A stretch of DNA of 64,000 bases from Streptomyces sp. P9-A2 (GCF_036634175.1 NZ_JAZIFX010000001.1:2294001-2358000), one strand, 5' to 3'; counted from the stretch's first letter, positions 7,671-16,620 are shown. Program-made: numbers and translations. Notes: generated by a model from the sequence alone, not told the origin.

Positions 7671-10607
7671 ATGCCGACCGCCGCACCCCAGACCACCGAC
7701 GAGCTGTACCAGGCGCTCCGGGAGAACGACAAGCGCCCCTACGGCCGCACCCGCACCGTCACCGCCGAGGAACTCGTCGACGCCGCGGAGCAGTTCGAGG
7801 AGGCCCGCCCGCTGGTCGACGCGCTGCTCGAACTCCAGGAGGCGTACACCTACGGCTCCGAACCCCGGAAGTCGCCCGTCGTCTTCGCCCGCCTGCTGAC
7901 CCTCTTCGACGAGCAGCCCGACGTCTTCGACGAGCGGCTGCGGCACCTGCTGTTCTGGCGTTTCAAGTGGGTGGCCAACGCCCTGCGCGCACTGCCCGAG
8001 ATACCGCTGGCCAGCCTGCGCCAGTGGCTGACGGAGATGCGCGACCGGTACGAGAAGGCCGGTCTGGACCTCCATCCCTACTACGGGCAGGCGTACCAGC
8101 TGGCCGCCCACATCGGCGGGGACACCGCCCTCGCCTACGAGCTGTGGGCGGGCCGCGCCCGTACCCGGCTCAGCGACTGCGAGGCCTGCGAGATCTGCGA
8201 GCGCGCCCTGTACCACCTGGCGGCGGGCGACGACGAGCGGGCGCTGCGCGCCTGGGAGCCGGTCCTGGCCGGGAAGGAATCCTGCCAGGAGGAGCCGGCC
8301 CGCTCCCTCTCGTACGCGCTGCTGCCCCTGCTGCGCACCGGCCGTACCGACCGGGCGCGCGAACTGCACCTCGCCGGCTACCGCGGCTGCCGCCGCAACC
8401 CCTCGATGTCCGGGGAGATCGGCCGCCACCTGGAGTTCTGCGCGCTGACCGGCAACGAGGCACGCGGTCTCGAACTGCTCGCCGAGAACCGGAACCTGTT
8501 CGACGAAGTGGACTCGCCGCAGGACCTGTTCGACTTCCTCACCGGCGTGGAGGTCCTCCTCCAGCGCGTCGAGCTCCTCGGCCACGGCGAACTGCCCGTT
8601 GCCGGATACGCGGGCCGCACCTGGACGGTCGCCGGCCTGCGCGCCGAGGTGCGGGACCGCGCCGACGACCTCGCCGCCCGCTTCGACGCCCGCAACGGAA
8701 CCACGGCCCACACCGACCGCCGCAGGGACCGCCTCGACCGTGCCCCGCTCCTGGACACGCTGGAACTGACCCTGCGCACCCGCGGCCTCGACGACGTGGC
8801 CCCGGTCGCCCCGGTCGCCGCTCCCGCCGCCCGTACGGCCGCCACTGTCCCCGAGTCGCTGCCTGAACTCATTTGCCGGGCAAGGGCATTGGACGAGCAG
8901 GGACACCCGGACGCACAGGCCTGCTGGGCGCGGCTGCGCACGCTCGTCGCCGCCCGTGACTACACCCATCCCGACGACCCGGCCGTGGGCCCGATCGTGC
9001 GGCTGCACGCGGACCTGCTGGCCGACGAGGCGAGCCGGACCGGCGAGAAGGACGAGTTCGCCGACGCCGTCGCCCTCCACGAGGAGGCCGCGGGTCTGTA
9101 CGACGACGCCGGACTGCCGGGTCACGCGGCACTCGCCCGCGCCTGCGCCCTGCTCGCCGCCGCCGAGGTCCCCACGGAGGACGCCGACGGTGCCGAGGCG
9201 AAGGCCGCCGCGCTGACCGCCGCCCACACGTCCCTGGTCCGCCTGCACGAGGAGACGCCCGGTCTCGCCCCGTACCAGGAGGCCCGCCTGCTGCGTCTGC
9301 GGGCGACCGCGCTCGGCCTGCGGCTGCAGACGTCGGGGAGTGAGGAGCACGTCGCGCCGGCCCTCGCCGAGGTGGACCTGCTGCACGGGTTCGCCACCCG
9401 GCACGACGTCGTCGGGCAGATCGCCGGGGCCCTGCTGCTGCGGGCCACCACGTACGCCCTGTCCGGCGACCTGCCCACCGCGCTCACCGAGACCGACGGT
9501 CTCCTCGACCGGCTGAGGTCGCACGGCCCGGCCTGGCACCTGCCCCGCACGCTCGCCCTGCGCGGCCGGCTCCGGCTCGGCCTCCAGGACCCGCAGGCCG
9601 CGCACACGGACCTGGCCGAGGGCCTGCGGCTGGCCGCCGACTGGCCGGCCGACGTGGTCGACACCTCCCGCCTGCACACCGAACTGGCCGAGATCTGCAT
9701 GCACCTGGGCCGTCCCGACGAGGCGCTGCGGCACCTGACGCGCTCCGCGGAGCTGGACCTTCGCCGCGGCAGCCGGTTCGCCGCGTACTGCACCTACAGC
9801 AACGCGGCCCAGCTCAGCCTCGATCTGGGCCATGTCGAGGACTGCATCGCGCTGCTCGACTCGCTGCTCGTCGAACCGGACGTCACCGCTGGAGAGCTGG
9901 ACGACCGGCTCGTCGCTCAGCTGCGCCTGACCCGCGCCCGCGCGCTGCACGCGGGGGAGGACCTCAAGGCCGCGACGGCGGAGCTCGTCGCCCTCGCGGC
10001 CGAGTCGGCGGGCTGGGACGACGATCCGGGCAGCCACGCCATGATCGCCGCAGAGACGGCCGTACTCCTCGGCAAGTCCGGTGAGTTCGGCCGGGCCCGT
10101 AAGGCCGCGGACCAGGCACTCGCCGCCCACGCCCGAGCCCCGCGCTACGAGTACCTCAGCAACTCCCTGCGCGAACTCGCCCGCCTCCAGGCCCAGCAGC
10201 AGGGACCCGACGGCCTGGCCGACGCCCGCGCCCTCCTCGCCGACGCCGGCCGGATCGCCGACGAGGCCCGCGCCGCCGAGTACGAGGCCCACGGTCGCTC
10301 CCTGGAGTCGGCCCTGGCCTACGAGCACGGGCGGGTCAACGCCTACGCCGGTGCGTACGAGGACGCCCTGACCGCCCTGGACAAGGCCCTCACCCTGCTC
10401 GGTGAGCCGGGACCGGAGCAGGACCGTGCCGGCGAGTGGGCCGAGTGCGTCCGCCTCGCGGGTGCCGTGGAGGGCATCTACCTGGAACGCCCCGCCCCCG
10501 CCCTCGCCCGCCTCGACGCGGCGGTCTCCCGCCTGACCGCCCTGGGCCACGCCGAGGAGACCGAGCCGCTGACATCCTTGGCGGCCCGGCTGCGCGACGA
10601 GGAGTGA
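7671..10607 (+). CDS. Large tetratricopeptide-repeat-like protein
   Basis: A 978-residue protein made of helical repeats. From about residue 380 onward, repeated Ala/Leu-rich pairs read as TPR-like units, for example ALRHLTRSAELDLRRGSRFA, GEFGRARKAADQALAAHARA and EDALTALDKALTLLGEPG. The N-terminal third is different and carries a Cys cluster, DCEACEICERALYHLAAGD, near residue 167. There is no membrane segment. The ATG at 7671 lies 2 bases after the Hsp90 stop, so translation is probably coupled. TPR proteins are classical Hsp90 partners in eukaryotes, so a co-chaperone or client-adaptor role is plausible, though inferred. The gene ends in a strong hairpin. Confidence 0.8.
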   Translation: MPTAAPQTTDELYQALRENDKRPYGRTRTVTAEELVDAAEQFEEARPLVDALLELQEAYTYGSEPRKSPVVFARLLTLFDEQPDVFDERLRHLLFWRFKWVANALRALPEIPLASLRQWLTEMRDRYEKAGLDLHPYYGQAYQLAAHIGGDTALAYELWAGRARTRLSDCEACEICERALYHLAAGDDERALRAWEPVLAGKESCQEEPARSLSYALLPLLRTGRTDRARELHLAGYRGCRRNPSMSGEIGRHLEFCALTGNEARGLELLAENRNLFDEVDSPQDLFDFLTGVEVLLQRVELLGHGELPVAGYAGRTWTVAGLRAEVRDRADDLAARFDARNGTTAHTDRRRDRLDRAPLLDTLELTLRTRGLDDVAPVAPVAAPAARTAATVPESLPELICRARALDEQGHPDAQACWARLRTLVAARDYTHPDDPAVGPIVRLHADLLADEASRTGEKDEFADAVALHEEAAGLYDDAGLPGHAALARACALLAAAEVPTEDADGAEAKAAALTAAHTSLVRLHEETPGLAPYQEARLLRLRATALGLRLQTSGSEEHVAPALAEVDLLHGFATRHDVVGQIAGALLLRATTYALSGDLPTALTETDGLLDRLRSHGPAWHLPRTLALRGRLRLGLQDPQAAHTDLAEGLRLAADWPADVVDTSRLHTELAEICMHLGRPDEALRHLTRSAELDLRRGSRFAAYCTYSNAAQLSLDLGHVEDCIALLDSLLVEPDVTAGELDDRLVAQLRLTRARALHAGEDLKAATAELVALAAESAGWDDDPGSHAMIAAETAVLLGKSGEFGRARKAADQALAAHARAPRYEYLSNSLRELARLQAQQQGPDGLADARALLADAGRIADEARAAEYEAHGRSLESALAYEHGRVNAYAGAYEDALTALDKALTLLGEPGPEQDRAGEWAECVRLAGAVEGIYLERPAPALARLDAAVSRLTALGHAEETEPLTSLAARLRDEE

Positions 10608-10614
10608 CGGAGGG

Positions 10615-10650
10615 CCCGGTGCCGGGGCGGCAGCCCGTCCCGGCACCGGG
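10615..10650. terminator. Bidirectional terminator hairpin
   Basis: The 12-base arms 10615-10626 and 10639-10650 (cccggtgccggg and its exact complement) flank a 12-base loop. It lies between the convergent TPR-like and pirin genes. Confidence 0.75.
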
Positions 10651-10677
10651 GCCACGATTCGCCTGACAGGTCCTTGC

Positions 10678-11337
10678 CTATGCGGCCCGCATCTCCCACA
10701 TCAGCAGTTCCGCGTCCGACGTCGCCACCACCACGAGCCTTTTCGTGTCCGTGAGGCGGGCCGCGTCCCCCGGACCCAGCCCGGCCTCGCCCAGGAGGAC
10801 TTCGCCGCGCACGACGTGGACGTACACGTACGCCGCGTCAGGGATCGCCGTGCGCTCCCCCGCCGTCAGCCGGCGGACGTGGAGCATGGCGCCGGCCTCC
10901 GGGAGGGCGTACGGGGTGGAGTCGGCGATGCCGCGGACGACCTCGTAGCAGGGGTCGCCGCCGGGTTCCAGCGGGGCCAGCCACATCTGGAGGAAGGTCA
11001 GGGGGACGGGGCCGTCGTTGCGTTCCACGTGCCGTACGCCACAGGCGGCGCTCAGGCGCTGGACGTCGCCGGGGCGGACGAGTGTCTCGTGGCCGGTGGA
11101 GTCGCGGTGGGTCAGCTCGCCCTCCACCACCCACGTCACGATCTCGGTGTGGCTGTGCGGATGCTCGTCGAAGCCGGCGCCGGGGGCGAGCCGCTCCTCG
11201 TTGCAGGCGATCACCGCGCCGAAGCGGAGGTGGTCGGGGTCGTAGTGCGGGCCGAAGGAGAAGGCGTGCCGGCTCTCGATCCCGGCCGCCGGATCGCCGC
11301 CCTGGAAGCGCTCGTGCGCGCGCCGTACGTCGGTCAC
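10678..11337 (-). CDS. Pirin-family (bicupin) protein
   Basis: A 219-residue bicupin. The N-terminal cupin has the metal-binding pattern HPHSHTEIVTWVVEGELTH (residues around 60-78), with the His and Glu ligands, and GDVQRLSAACGVRHVE as the second cupin motif. The C-terminal half is a second, degenerate cupin. Pirins are iron proteins; some have quercetinase activity and others act as redox sensors or regulators. A GTG at 11337 (VTDVRRAHERF) begins the family's usual N terminus; further upstream the frame enters a repeat-rich non-coding stretch. It is convergent with the TPR-like gene. The specific role is unknown. Confidence 0.85.
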   Translation of the reverse strand: MTDVRRAHERFQGGDPAAGIESRHAFSFGPHYDPDHLRFGAVIACNEERLAPGAGFDEHPHSHTEIVTWVVEGELTHRDSTGHETLVRPGDVQRLSAACGVRHVERNDGPVPLTFLQMWLAPLEPGGDPCYEVVRGIADSTPYALPEAGAMLHVRRLTAGERTAIPDAAYVYVHVVRGEVLLGEAGLGPGDAARLTDTKRLVVVATSDAELLMWEMRAA

Positions 11338-11344
11338 GCCGTCC

Positions 11345-11530
11345 ACGGTAGCCCCGGTGCGAGACCCCTGGGGCCCGACGCGAGACCGCTGAGGCCCGAC
11401 GGGAGACCCGGTGGGAGATCTCCGGAGTCCTCGGCGCAGGACCCCGAGGGCCCCGGCGCGAGACCCCGCGAGGTCCGGCGCGAGACCCTGAGAGCCCGGC
11501 GGAAGACCTCGCGGGAGACCCGGCGACGCG
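11345..11530. repeat. Degenerate tandem repeat (gcgagacc core) upstream of fasR
   Basis: The segment consists of imperfect units of about 20-27 bases, each with a core like gcgagaccc followed by a G-rich arm, roughly eight units in all. It fills the divergent region between the pirin gene and fasR. No promoter elements can be picked out inside it. Confidence 0.6.
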
Positions 11531-11562
11531 TTGCGGTGTCCGGATGAGGCAGTCTTGTCACC

Positions 11563-12768
11563 GTGCCCGAACCCGAAACCAGCATGCCCGAGACCCCGGC
11601 AGGACCCGCCCACCCGCATCCCGCGACGCTGAAGCGGCTGGAGAAGTCGTCCGGCCGCCTCGCCGCGCAGGCCATTCTGCGGATGGACGAGACGCTGCCC
11701 TGGTACCGGGCGATGCCACCGGAGAACCGTTCCTGGATCGGGCTGGTCGCCCAGGCGGGCATCGCCGCCTTCACCGAATGGTTCCGGCGCCCCGAGGCGC
11801 CGCAGGCCATCTCCACCGACGTCTTCGGGACCGCGCCGCGTGAGCTGACCCGGGCCATCACGCTGCGGCAGACCGTGGAGATGGTGCGTACCACCATCGA
11901 GGTCATGGAGAGCGCCATCGACGAGGTGGCGGCGCCGGGCGACGAGTCGGTGCTGCGCGAGGCGCTCCTGGTGTACGCGCGGGAGATCGCGTTCGCGACG
12001 GCTCAGGTGTACGCGCAGGCGGCCGAGGCGCGGGGCGCCTGGGACGCGCGGCTGGAGTCGCTGGTCGTGAACGCGGTGCTCAGCGGCGAGGCCGACGAGG
12101 GTGCCGTGTCGCGGGCCGCCGCCCTGGGGTGGAACTCGCCGGAGCATGTGTGCGTGCTGCTCGGCACCGCGCCCGACGGCGACTCGGAGCTGACCGTGGA
12201 GGCGATCCGGCGGGCCGCCCGGCACGCCAAGCTCCAGGTGCTGACCGGGGTGCTGGGGAACCGGCTGGTGGTGATCGCGGGCGGCAGCGACAATCCGCTG
12301 GCCGTGGCCAAGTCGCTGATCGGGCCGTACGCACAGGGGCCGGTGGTGGCGGGTCCGGTGGTGCCGGACCTCCAGGCGGCGACCCGGTCCGCGCAGGCCG
12401 CCGCGGCGGGCCTGAAGGCGTGTTCCGCCTGGCAGGACGCGCCGCGCCCGGTGCTGGCCGACGATCTGCTGCCGGAGCGGGCGATCTCCGGTGACATCTC
12501 TGCCCGTGAGCAGTTGGTGGAGGAGATCTACAGACCGCTCGAGGAGACCGGGGCCGCGCTGCTGGAGACGCTCAGCGTCTATCTGGAGCAGGCGAGCAGC
12601 CTCGAGGGGGCCGCCCGGATGCTGTTCGTGCACCCCAATACCGTGCGTTACCGGCTCCGACGTGTGACGGACGTCACCGGATGGTCACCCTCCGATGTAC
12701 GCTCTGCGTTCACACTGCGGGTCGCGCTGATCCTGGGGCGTCTGGTCGACGGCGATCTTCAGCTCTAG
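11563..12768 (+). CDS. fasR: PucR-type regulator of fatty acid synthesis (FasR)
   Basis: A 401-residue regulator directly upstream of fabD, matching the position and architecture of FasR, the activator of the fabDHPF operon in Streptomyces. The middle is a GGDEF-like PucR segment (VCVLLGTAPDGDSELTVEAIRR, later LVVIAGG). The C terminus is the PucR helix-turn-helix: YLEQASSLEGAARMLFVHP, then NTVRYRLRRVTDVTGW, at about residues 345-385. I chose the GTG at 11563; an in-frame ATG lies 21 bases later. Its 3' end is 83 bases from fabD, a gap that contains a small ggggtt/aacccc hairpin and presumably the fabD promoter with the FasR site. Confidence 0.92.
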   Translation: MPEPETSMPETPAGPAHPHPATLKRLEKSSGRLAAQAILRMDETLPWYRAMPPENRSWIGLVAQAGIAAFTEWFRRPEAPQAISTDVFGTAPRELTRAITLRQTVEMVRTTIEVMESAIDEVAAPGDESVLREALLVYAREIAFATAQVYAQAAEARGAWDARLESLVVNAVLSGEADEGAVSRAAALGWNSPEHVCVLLGTAPDGDSELTVEAIRRAARHAKLQVLTGVLGNRLVVIAGGSDNPLAVAKSLIGPYAQGPVVAGPVVPDLQAATRSAQAAAAGLKACSAWQDAPRPVLADDLLPERAISGDISAREQLVEEIYRPLEETGAALLETLSVYLEQASSLEGAARMLFVHPNTVRYRLRRVTDVTGWSPSDVRSAFTLRVALILGRLVDGDLQL

Positions 12769-12777
12769 CCTCTTGTC

Positions 12778-12795
12778 GGGGTTCCACAAAACCCC
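12778..12795 (+). promoter_or_regulatory. Small inverted repeat in the fasR-fabD gap
   Basis: The six-base arms ggggtt (12778-12783) and aacccc (12790-12795) surround ccacaa. It lies 10 bases after the fasR stop, in the only gap before the fab operon. It could be part of the FasR binding region or a weak attenuator. The sequence alone cannot tell. Confidence 0.35.
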
Positions 12796-12851
12796 CTCCT
12801 GTTCTTCGTCCCTGTCCTCACGGGCGGCTTCGGCCGTCGTCAAGAGAGAGT

Positions 12852-13802
12852 GTGAGAGTGCTCGTACTCGTCGCTCCCGGCCAGGGCGCTCAGACGCCCG
12901 GCTTCCTGACTGAATGGCTCGACCTCCCCGGTGCCGCGGACCGCGTCGCCGCCTGGTCCGACGCCATCGGACTCGACCTCGCCCACTACGGCACCGAGGC
13001 CGACGCGGACGCGATCCGCGACACGGCCGTCGCCCAGCCGCTGCTGGTCGCGGCCGGGCTGCTGTCCGTCTCGGCGCTGGGTGCCGGTGCGGACGACGCC
13101 GCCTCGGCGGTGGCGCGGCTCGCGCCCGGCGCGGTCGCCGGTCACAGCGTCGGCGAGTTCACCGCGGCCGCGTTCGCGGGGGTCCTCGACGACACGGCCG
13201 CGCTGAGCCTGGTCCGCAAGCGGGGTCTGGCCATGGCCGACGCCGCCGCGATCACCGAGACCGGCATGGCGGCGCTGCTCGGCGGCGACCCGGACGTCAC
13301 CGTGGCACACCTGGAGAAACTGGGGCTGACCCCGGCGAACATCAACGGCGCGGGCCAGATCGTGGCGGCCGGCACCAAGGAGCAGCTGGCCGCGCTGGAG
13401 GCGGACAAGCCCGAGGGCGTGCGCCGGGTCGTCGCGCTCAAGGTGGCCGGCGCCTTCCACACGCATCACATGGGCCCCGCGGTCGACACGCTGGCGAAGG
13501 CGGCCGAGGACCTGACGCCGGGCGACCCGAAGGCCGTCTACGTGTCGAACAAGGACGGTGCGACGGTCGCGACCGGCGCCGGGGTGCTGGAGCGCCTGGT
13601 GGGCCAGGTGGCGAACCCGGTGCGCTGGGACCTGTGCATGGAGACGTTCAAGGAGCTCGGGGTGACCGCGCTGATCGAGGTGTGCCCCGGAGGGACCCTG
13701 ACCGGCCTCGCCAAGCGAGCCCTGCCCGGCGTCGCGACGCTCGCCCTGAAGACCCCCGCCGACCTCGACGCCGCCCGCGCGCTCGTAGCCGAGCACGCCT
13801 GA
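12852..13802 (+). CDS. fabD: Malonyl-CoA:ACP transacylase
   Basis: A 316-residue enzyme that moves malonyl from CoA to ACP, the step that supplies extender units to fatty acid (and often polyketide) synthesis. The acyltransferase motifs are intact: VAPGQGAQTPGF at the N terminus, GHSVGEF with nucleophile Ser99, and the His of AFHTHHMGPAV near residue 200. The GTG at 12852 starts VRVLVLVAPGQG, the family N terminus. It is the first gene of the fab operon, 22 bases before fabH and downstream of fasR. Confidence 0.97.
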   Translation: MRVLVLVAPGQGAQTPGFLTEWLDLPGAADRVAAWSDAIGLDLAHYGTEADADAIRDTAVAQPLLVAAGLLSVSALGAGADDAASAVARLAPGAVAGHSVGEFTAAAFAGVLDDTAALSLVRKRGLAMADAAAITETGMAALLGGDPDVTVAHLEKLGLTPANINGAGQIVAAGTKEQLAALEADKPEGVRRVVALKVAGAFHTHHMGPAVDTLAKAAEDLTPGDPKAVYVSNKDGATVATGAGVLERLVGQVANPVRWDLCMETFKELGVTALIEVCPGGTLTGLAKRALPGVATLALKTPADLDAARALVAEHA

Positions 13803-13824
13803 CGCCCTTAGGAGCAGAATCCGC

Positions 13825-14826
13825 ATGGCGAAGATCAAGCCCAGTAAGGGTGCCCCGTACGCCCGCATCCTGGGTGTGGGCGGCTACCGGCCCACCCGGA
13901 TCGTGCCGAACGAGGTGATCCTGGAGACGATCGACTCGTCCGACGAATGGATCCGCTCGCGTTCCGGCATCGAGACGCGGCACTGGGCGTCGCCCGAGGA
14001 GACCGTCGCGGCGATGTCCGTCGAGGCGTCGGGCAAGGCGATCGCGGACGCGGGCATCGACGCCGGACAGATCGGCGCCGTGGTCGTCGCGACCGTGTCG
14101 CACTTCAAGCAGACCCCGGCCGTGGCCACCGAGATCGCCGACCTGCTGGGCACGGACAAGGCCGCCGCCTTCGACATCTCGGCGGGCTGCGCGGGCTTCG
14201 GCTACGGCCTCACCCTCGCCAAGAGCATGGTGGTCGAGGGTTCCGCCGAGTACGTGCTCGTCATCGGTGTGGAGCGGCTGAGCGACCTGACCGACCTGGA
14301 GGACCGGGCCACCGCCTTCCTGTTCGGTGACGGCGCGGGCGCGGTCGTCGTCGGCCCCTCCCAGGAGCCCGCCATCGGCCCGACCGTGTGGGGCTCGGAG
14401 GGCGACAAGTCCGAGGTCATCAAGCAGACCGTGCCGTGGACGGACTACCGCGACGGCGAGGTCGAGAAGTTCCCCGCGATCACGCAGGAGGGCCAGGCGG
14501 TGTTCCGCTGGGCCGTGTTCGAGATGGCGAAGGTCGCCCAGCAGGCGCTGGACGCGGCCGGGATCACCTCGGACGAACTGGACGTCTTCATCCCGCACCA
14601 GGCCAATGTGCGGATCATCGACTCGATGGTGAAGACCCTCAAACTGCCGGAGCATGTCACGGTCGCCCGTGACATCCGTACCACCGGCAACACCTCGGCC
14701 GCCTCGATCCCGCTCGCGATGGAGCGGCTTCTGGCGACCGGCGATGCGAAGAGCGGCGACACCGCGCTCGTCATCGGCTTCGGGGCGGGTCTCGTCTACG
14801 CCGCAACGGTCGTTACTCTCCCCTAG
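13825..14826 (+). CDS. fabH: 3-oxoacyl-ACP synthase III (KAS III)
   Basis: A 333-residue enzyme that condenses an acyl-CoA starter with malonyl-ACP, beginning fatty acid synthesis; in Streptomyces it accepts branched starters. The catalytic triad is visible: Cys122 in DISAGCAGFGYG, His in PHQANVRIID (near 258) and Asn in TGNTSAASIPLA (near 288). The ATG at 13825 is preceded by the ribosome site taggag. It is the second gene of the fab operon. The gap to acpP holds two short stem-loops. Confidence 0.97.
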   Translation: MAKIKPSKGAPYARILGVGGYRPTRIVPNEVILETIDSSDEWIRSRSGIETRHWASPEETVAAMSVEASGKAIADAGIDAGQIGAVVVATVSHFKQTPAVATEIADLLGTDKAAAFDISAGCAGFGYGLTLAKSMVVEGSAEYVLVIGVERLSDLTDLEDRATAFLFGDGAGAVVVGPSQEPAIGPTVWGSEGDKSEVIKQTVPWTDYRDGEVEKFPAITQEGQAVFRWAVFEMAKVAQQALDAAGITSDELDVFIPHQANVRIIDSMVKTLKLPEHVTVARDIRTTGNTSAASIPLAMERLLATGDAKSGDTALVIGFGAGLVYAATVVTLP

Positions 14827-14835
14827 GCACTCCGT

Positions 14836-14855
14836 GCCGGACCACCCGGTCCGGC
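14836..14855 (+). other. Stem-loop in the fabH-acpP gap
   Basis: The arms gccggacc (14836-14843) and ggtccggc (14848-14855) enclose accc. A second weaker GC stem follows near 14877-14896. Together they may slow or protect the transcript ahead of acpP, which needs high expression. Confidence 0.45.
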
Positions 14856-14932
14856 AGTACGGAGAACCGCACCACCCGCCGCTGTCGCGGCGGGCGCCAC
14901 ACCCTCAGGAATCACAGCGAAGGAGCGCCATC

Positions 14933-15181
14933 ATGGCCGCCACTCAGGAAGAGATCGTCGCCGGTCTCGCGGAGATCGTGAACGAGATCGCCGGCATCCC
15001 GGTTGAGGACGTCCAGCTGGACAAGTCCTTCACCGACGACCTGGACGTCGACTCGCTGTCCATGGTCGAGGTCGTCGTCGCCGCCGAAGAGCGCTTCGAC
15101 GTCAAGATCCCGGACGACGACGTCAAGAACCTCAAGACCGTCGGCGACGCCACCGAGTACATCCTCAAGCACCAGGCCTGA
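14933..15181 (+). CDS. acpP: Acyl carrier protein
   Basis: An 82-residue acidic carrier protein of primary fatty acid synthesis. The phosphopantetheine attachment Ser41 lies in the conserved DLDVDSLSMVEVV motif. The length and acidic helix II are typical of type II ACPs. The ATG at 14933 has a good aaggag ribosome site. It lies between fabH and fabF, the usual Streptomyces order, and is followed by a perfect 20-bp-stem hairpin. Confidence 0.97.
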   Translation: MAATQEEIVAGLAEIVNEIAGIPVEDVQLDKSFTDDLDVDSLSMVEVVVAAEERFDVKIPDDDVKNLKTVGDATEYILKHQA

Positions 15182-15192
15182 GCGCTGCCGGT

Positions 15193-15238
15193 CCTTCCGT
15201 CCGGATCACGCCGAGCCCGGCGTGATCCGGACGGAAGG
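15193..15238 (+). terminator. Perfect 20-bp-stem hairpin between acpP and fabF
   Basis: Bases 15193-15212 pair perfectly with 15219-15238 around the loop gagccc, starting 12 bases after the acpP stop. No T-tract follows, which is usual for Streptomyces terminators. It may be a partial terminator or a 3' stabiliser that keeps acpP mRNA above fabF mRNA. Confidence 0.75.
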
Positions 15239-15318
15239 TCCGAGGCCGGGAGTCCCCGGCCCCGCCGCCCGGCGGTGGCGCCGTACGAATCCTCGTATCC
15301 GTTGGAGAAAGAATTCCG

Positions 15319-16590
15319 ATGAGCTCGACCAATCGCACTGTGGTCGTCACCGGTATCGGCGCAACCACACCGCTGGGTGGCGACGCGGCCTCGACCTGGG
15401 AGGGTCTGATCGCCGGACGTTCCGGGGTCAAGCCCCTGACCCAGGAGTGGGCCGCCGACCAGGCGGTCCGTATCGCGGCCCCCGTGGCCGTGGAACCCAC
15501 TGAGACCATTCCGCGGCCGCAGGCCCGCCGCCTGGACCGCTCGGCGCAGTTCGCGCTGGTCGCGGCCAAGGAGGCATGGGCCGACGCCGGCTTCGAGGGC
15601 AGGGCCGGTGAGGACCCGAACGTCGCCCCGGAGCGGCTGGGCACGGTCATCGCCTCCGGTATCGGCGGTGTGACGACCCTGCTCGACCAGTACGACGTGC
15701 TGAAGGAGAAGGGCGTCCGCCGCGTCTCCCCGCACACCGTCCCCATGCTGATGCCGAACGGCCCGTCGGCCAACGTCGGCCTGCTCGTGGGCGCCCGGGC
15801 GGGTGTGCACACCCCCGTCTCGGCCTGCGCCTCGGGCGCGGAGGCCATCGGCTACGCCATCGAGATGATCCGCAGCGGCCGCGCCGACGTCGTCGTCGCC
15901 GGCGGCACGGAGGCGGCGATCCACCCGCTGCCGATCGCCGCGTTCGGCAACATGATGGCGATGTCCAAGAACAACGACGACCCGCAGGGCGCCTCGCGGC
16001 CGTACGACGTCGGCCGGGACGGCTTCGTCCTCGGCGAGGGCGCGGGCGTGATCGTCCTGGAGTCCGCCGAGCACGCCGCCGCACGCGGCGCCCGCGTCTA
16101 CGCGGAGGCGGTCGGCCAGGGCATCTCGGCCGACGGCCACGACATCGTGCAGCCGGAGCCGGAGGGCCGCGGCATCTCGCACGCCCTGCAGAACCTGATG
16201 GACGCCAACGACCTGGACCCGTCCGAGATCGTGCACGTCAACGCGCACGCCACCTCGACGCCGGCCGGTGACATCGCCGAACTGAAGGCGCTGCGCAAGG
16301 TGTTCGGCGACGACGTCGACCACATGGCGGTCTCCGCGACCAAGTCGATGACCGGGCACCTGCTCGGTGGCGCCGGTGGCGTGGAGTCGGTGGCGACGGT
16401 GCTCGCGCTGTACCACCGGGTGGCTCCGCCGACCATCAACCTCGACACCATCGACCCCGAGGCCGAGGCGAACGCGGACGTGGTCCGCGGCGAGGCGCGC
16501 AAGCTGCCCGTCGAGGGCCGCATCGCCGCCCTCAACGACTCGTTCGGGTTCGGCGGGCACAACGTGGTGCTGGCGTTCCGGTCGGTCTGA
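15319..16590 (+). CDS. fabF: 3-oxoacyl-ACP synthase II (KAS II)
   Basis: A 423-residue elongating condensing enzyme. The catalytic Cys170 lies in TPVSACASGAEA, and the two active-site His are in VNAHATSTPAGD (near 311) and KSMTGHLLGGAGG (near 347). The C-terminal FGFGGHNVVL is the family signature. The ATG at 15319 is preceded by ttggagaaag. It is the last gene of the fab operon, set apart from acpP by the 20-bp hairpin and closed by a strong terminator. Confidence 0.97.
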   Translation: MSSTNRTVVVTGIGATTPLGGDAASTWEGLIAGRSGVKPLTQEWAADQAVRIAAPVAVEPTETIPRPQARRLDRSAQFALVAAKEAWADAGFEGRAGEDPNVAPERLGTVIASGIGGVTTLLDQYDVLKEKGVRRVSPHTVPMLMPNGPSANVGLLVGARAGVHTPVSACASGAEAIGYAIEMIRSGRADVVVAGGTEAAIHPLPIAAFGNMMAMSKNNDDPQGASRPYDVGRDGFVLGEGAGVIVLESAEHAAARGARVYAEAVGQGISADGHDIVQPEPEGRGISHALQNLMDANDLDPSEIVHVNAHATSTPAGDIAELKALRKVFGDDVDHMAVSATKSMTGHLLGGAGGVESVATVLALYHRVAPPTINLDTIDPEAEANADVVRGEARKLPVEGRIAALNDSFGFGGHNVVLAFRSV

Positions 16591-16620
16591 CCGGCGCCGG
16601 TACGCCGGGTGCGTACGTGC

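Noticed and set aside
10678..12633. Pirin gene extended to 651 residues
   Set aside because: The added part is antisense to fasR and the repeat region. The GTG at 11337 gives the usual pirin N terminus.
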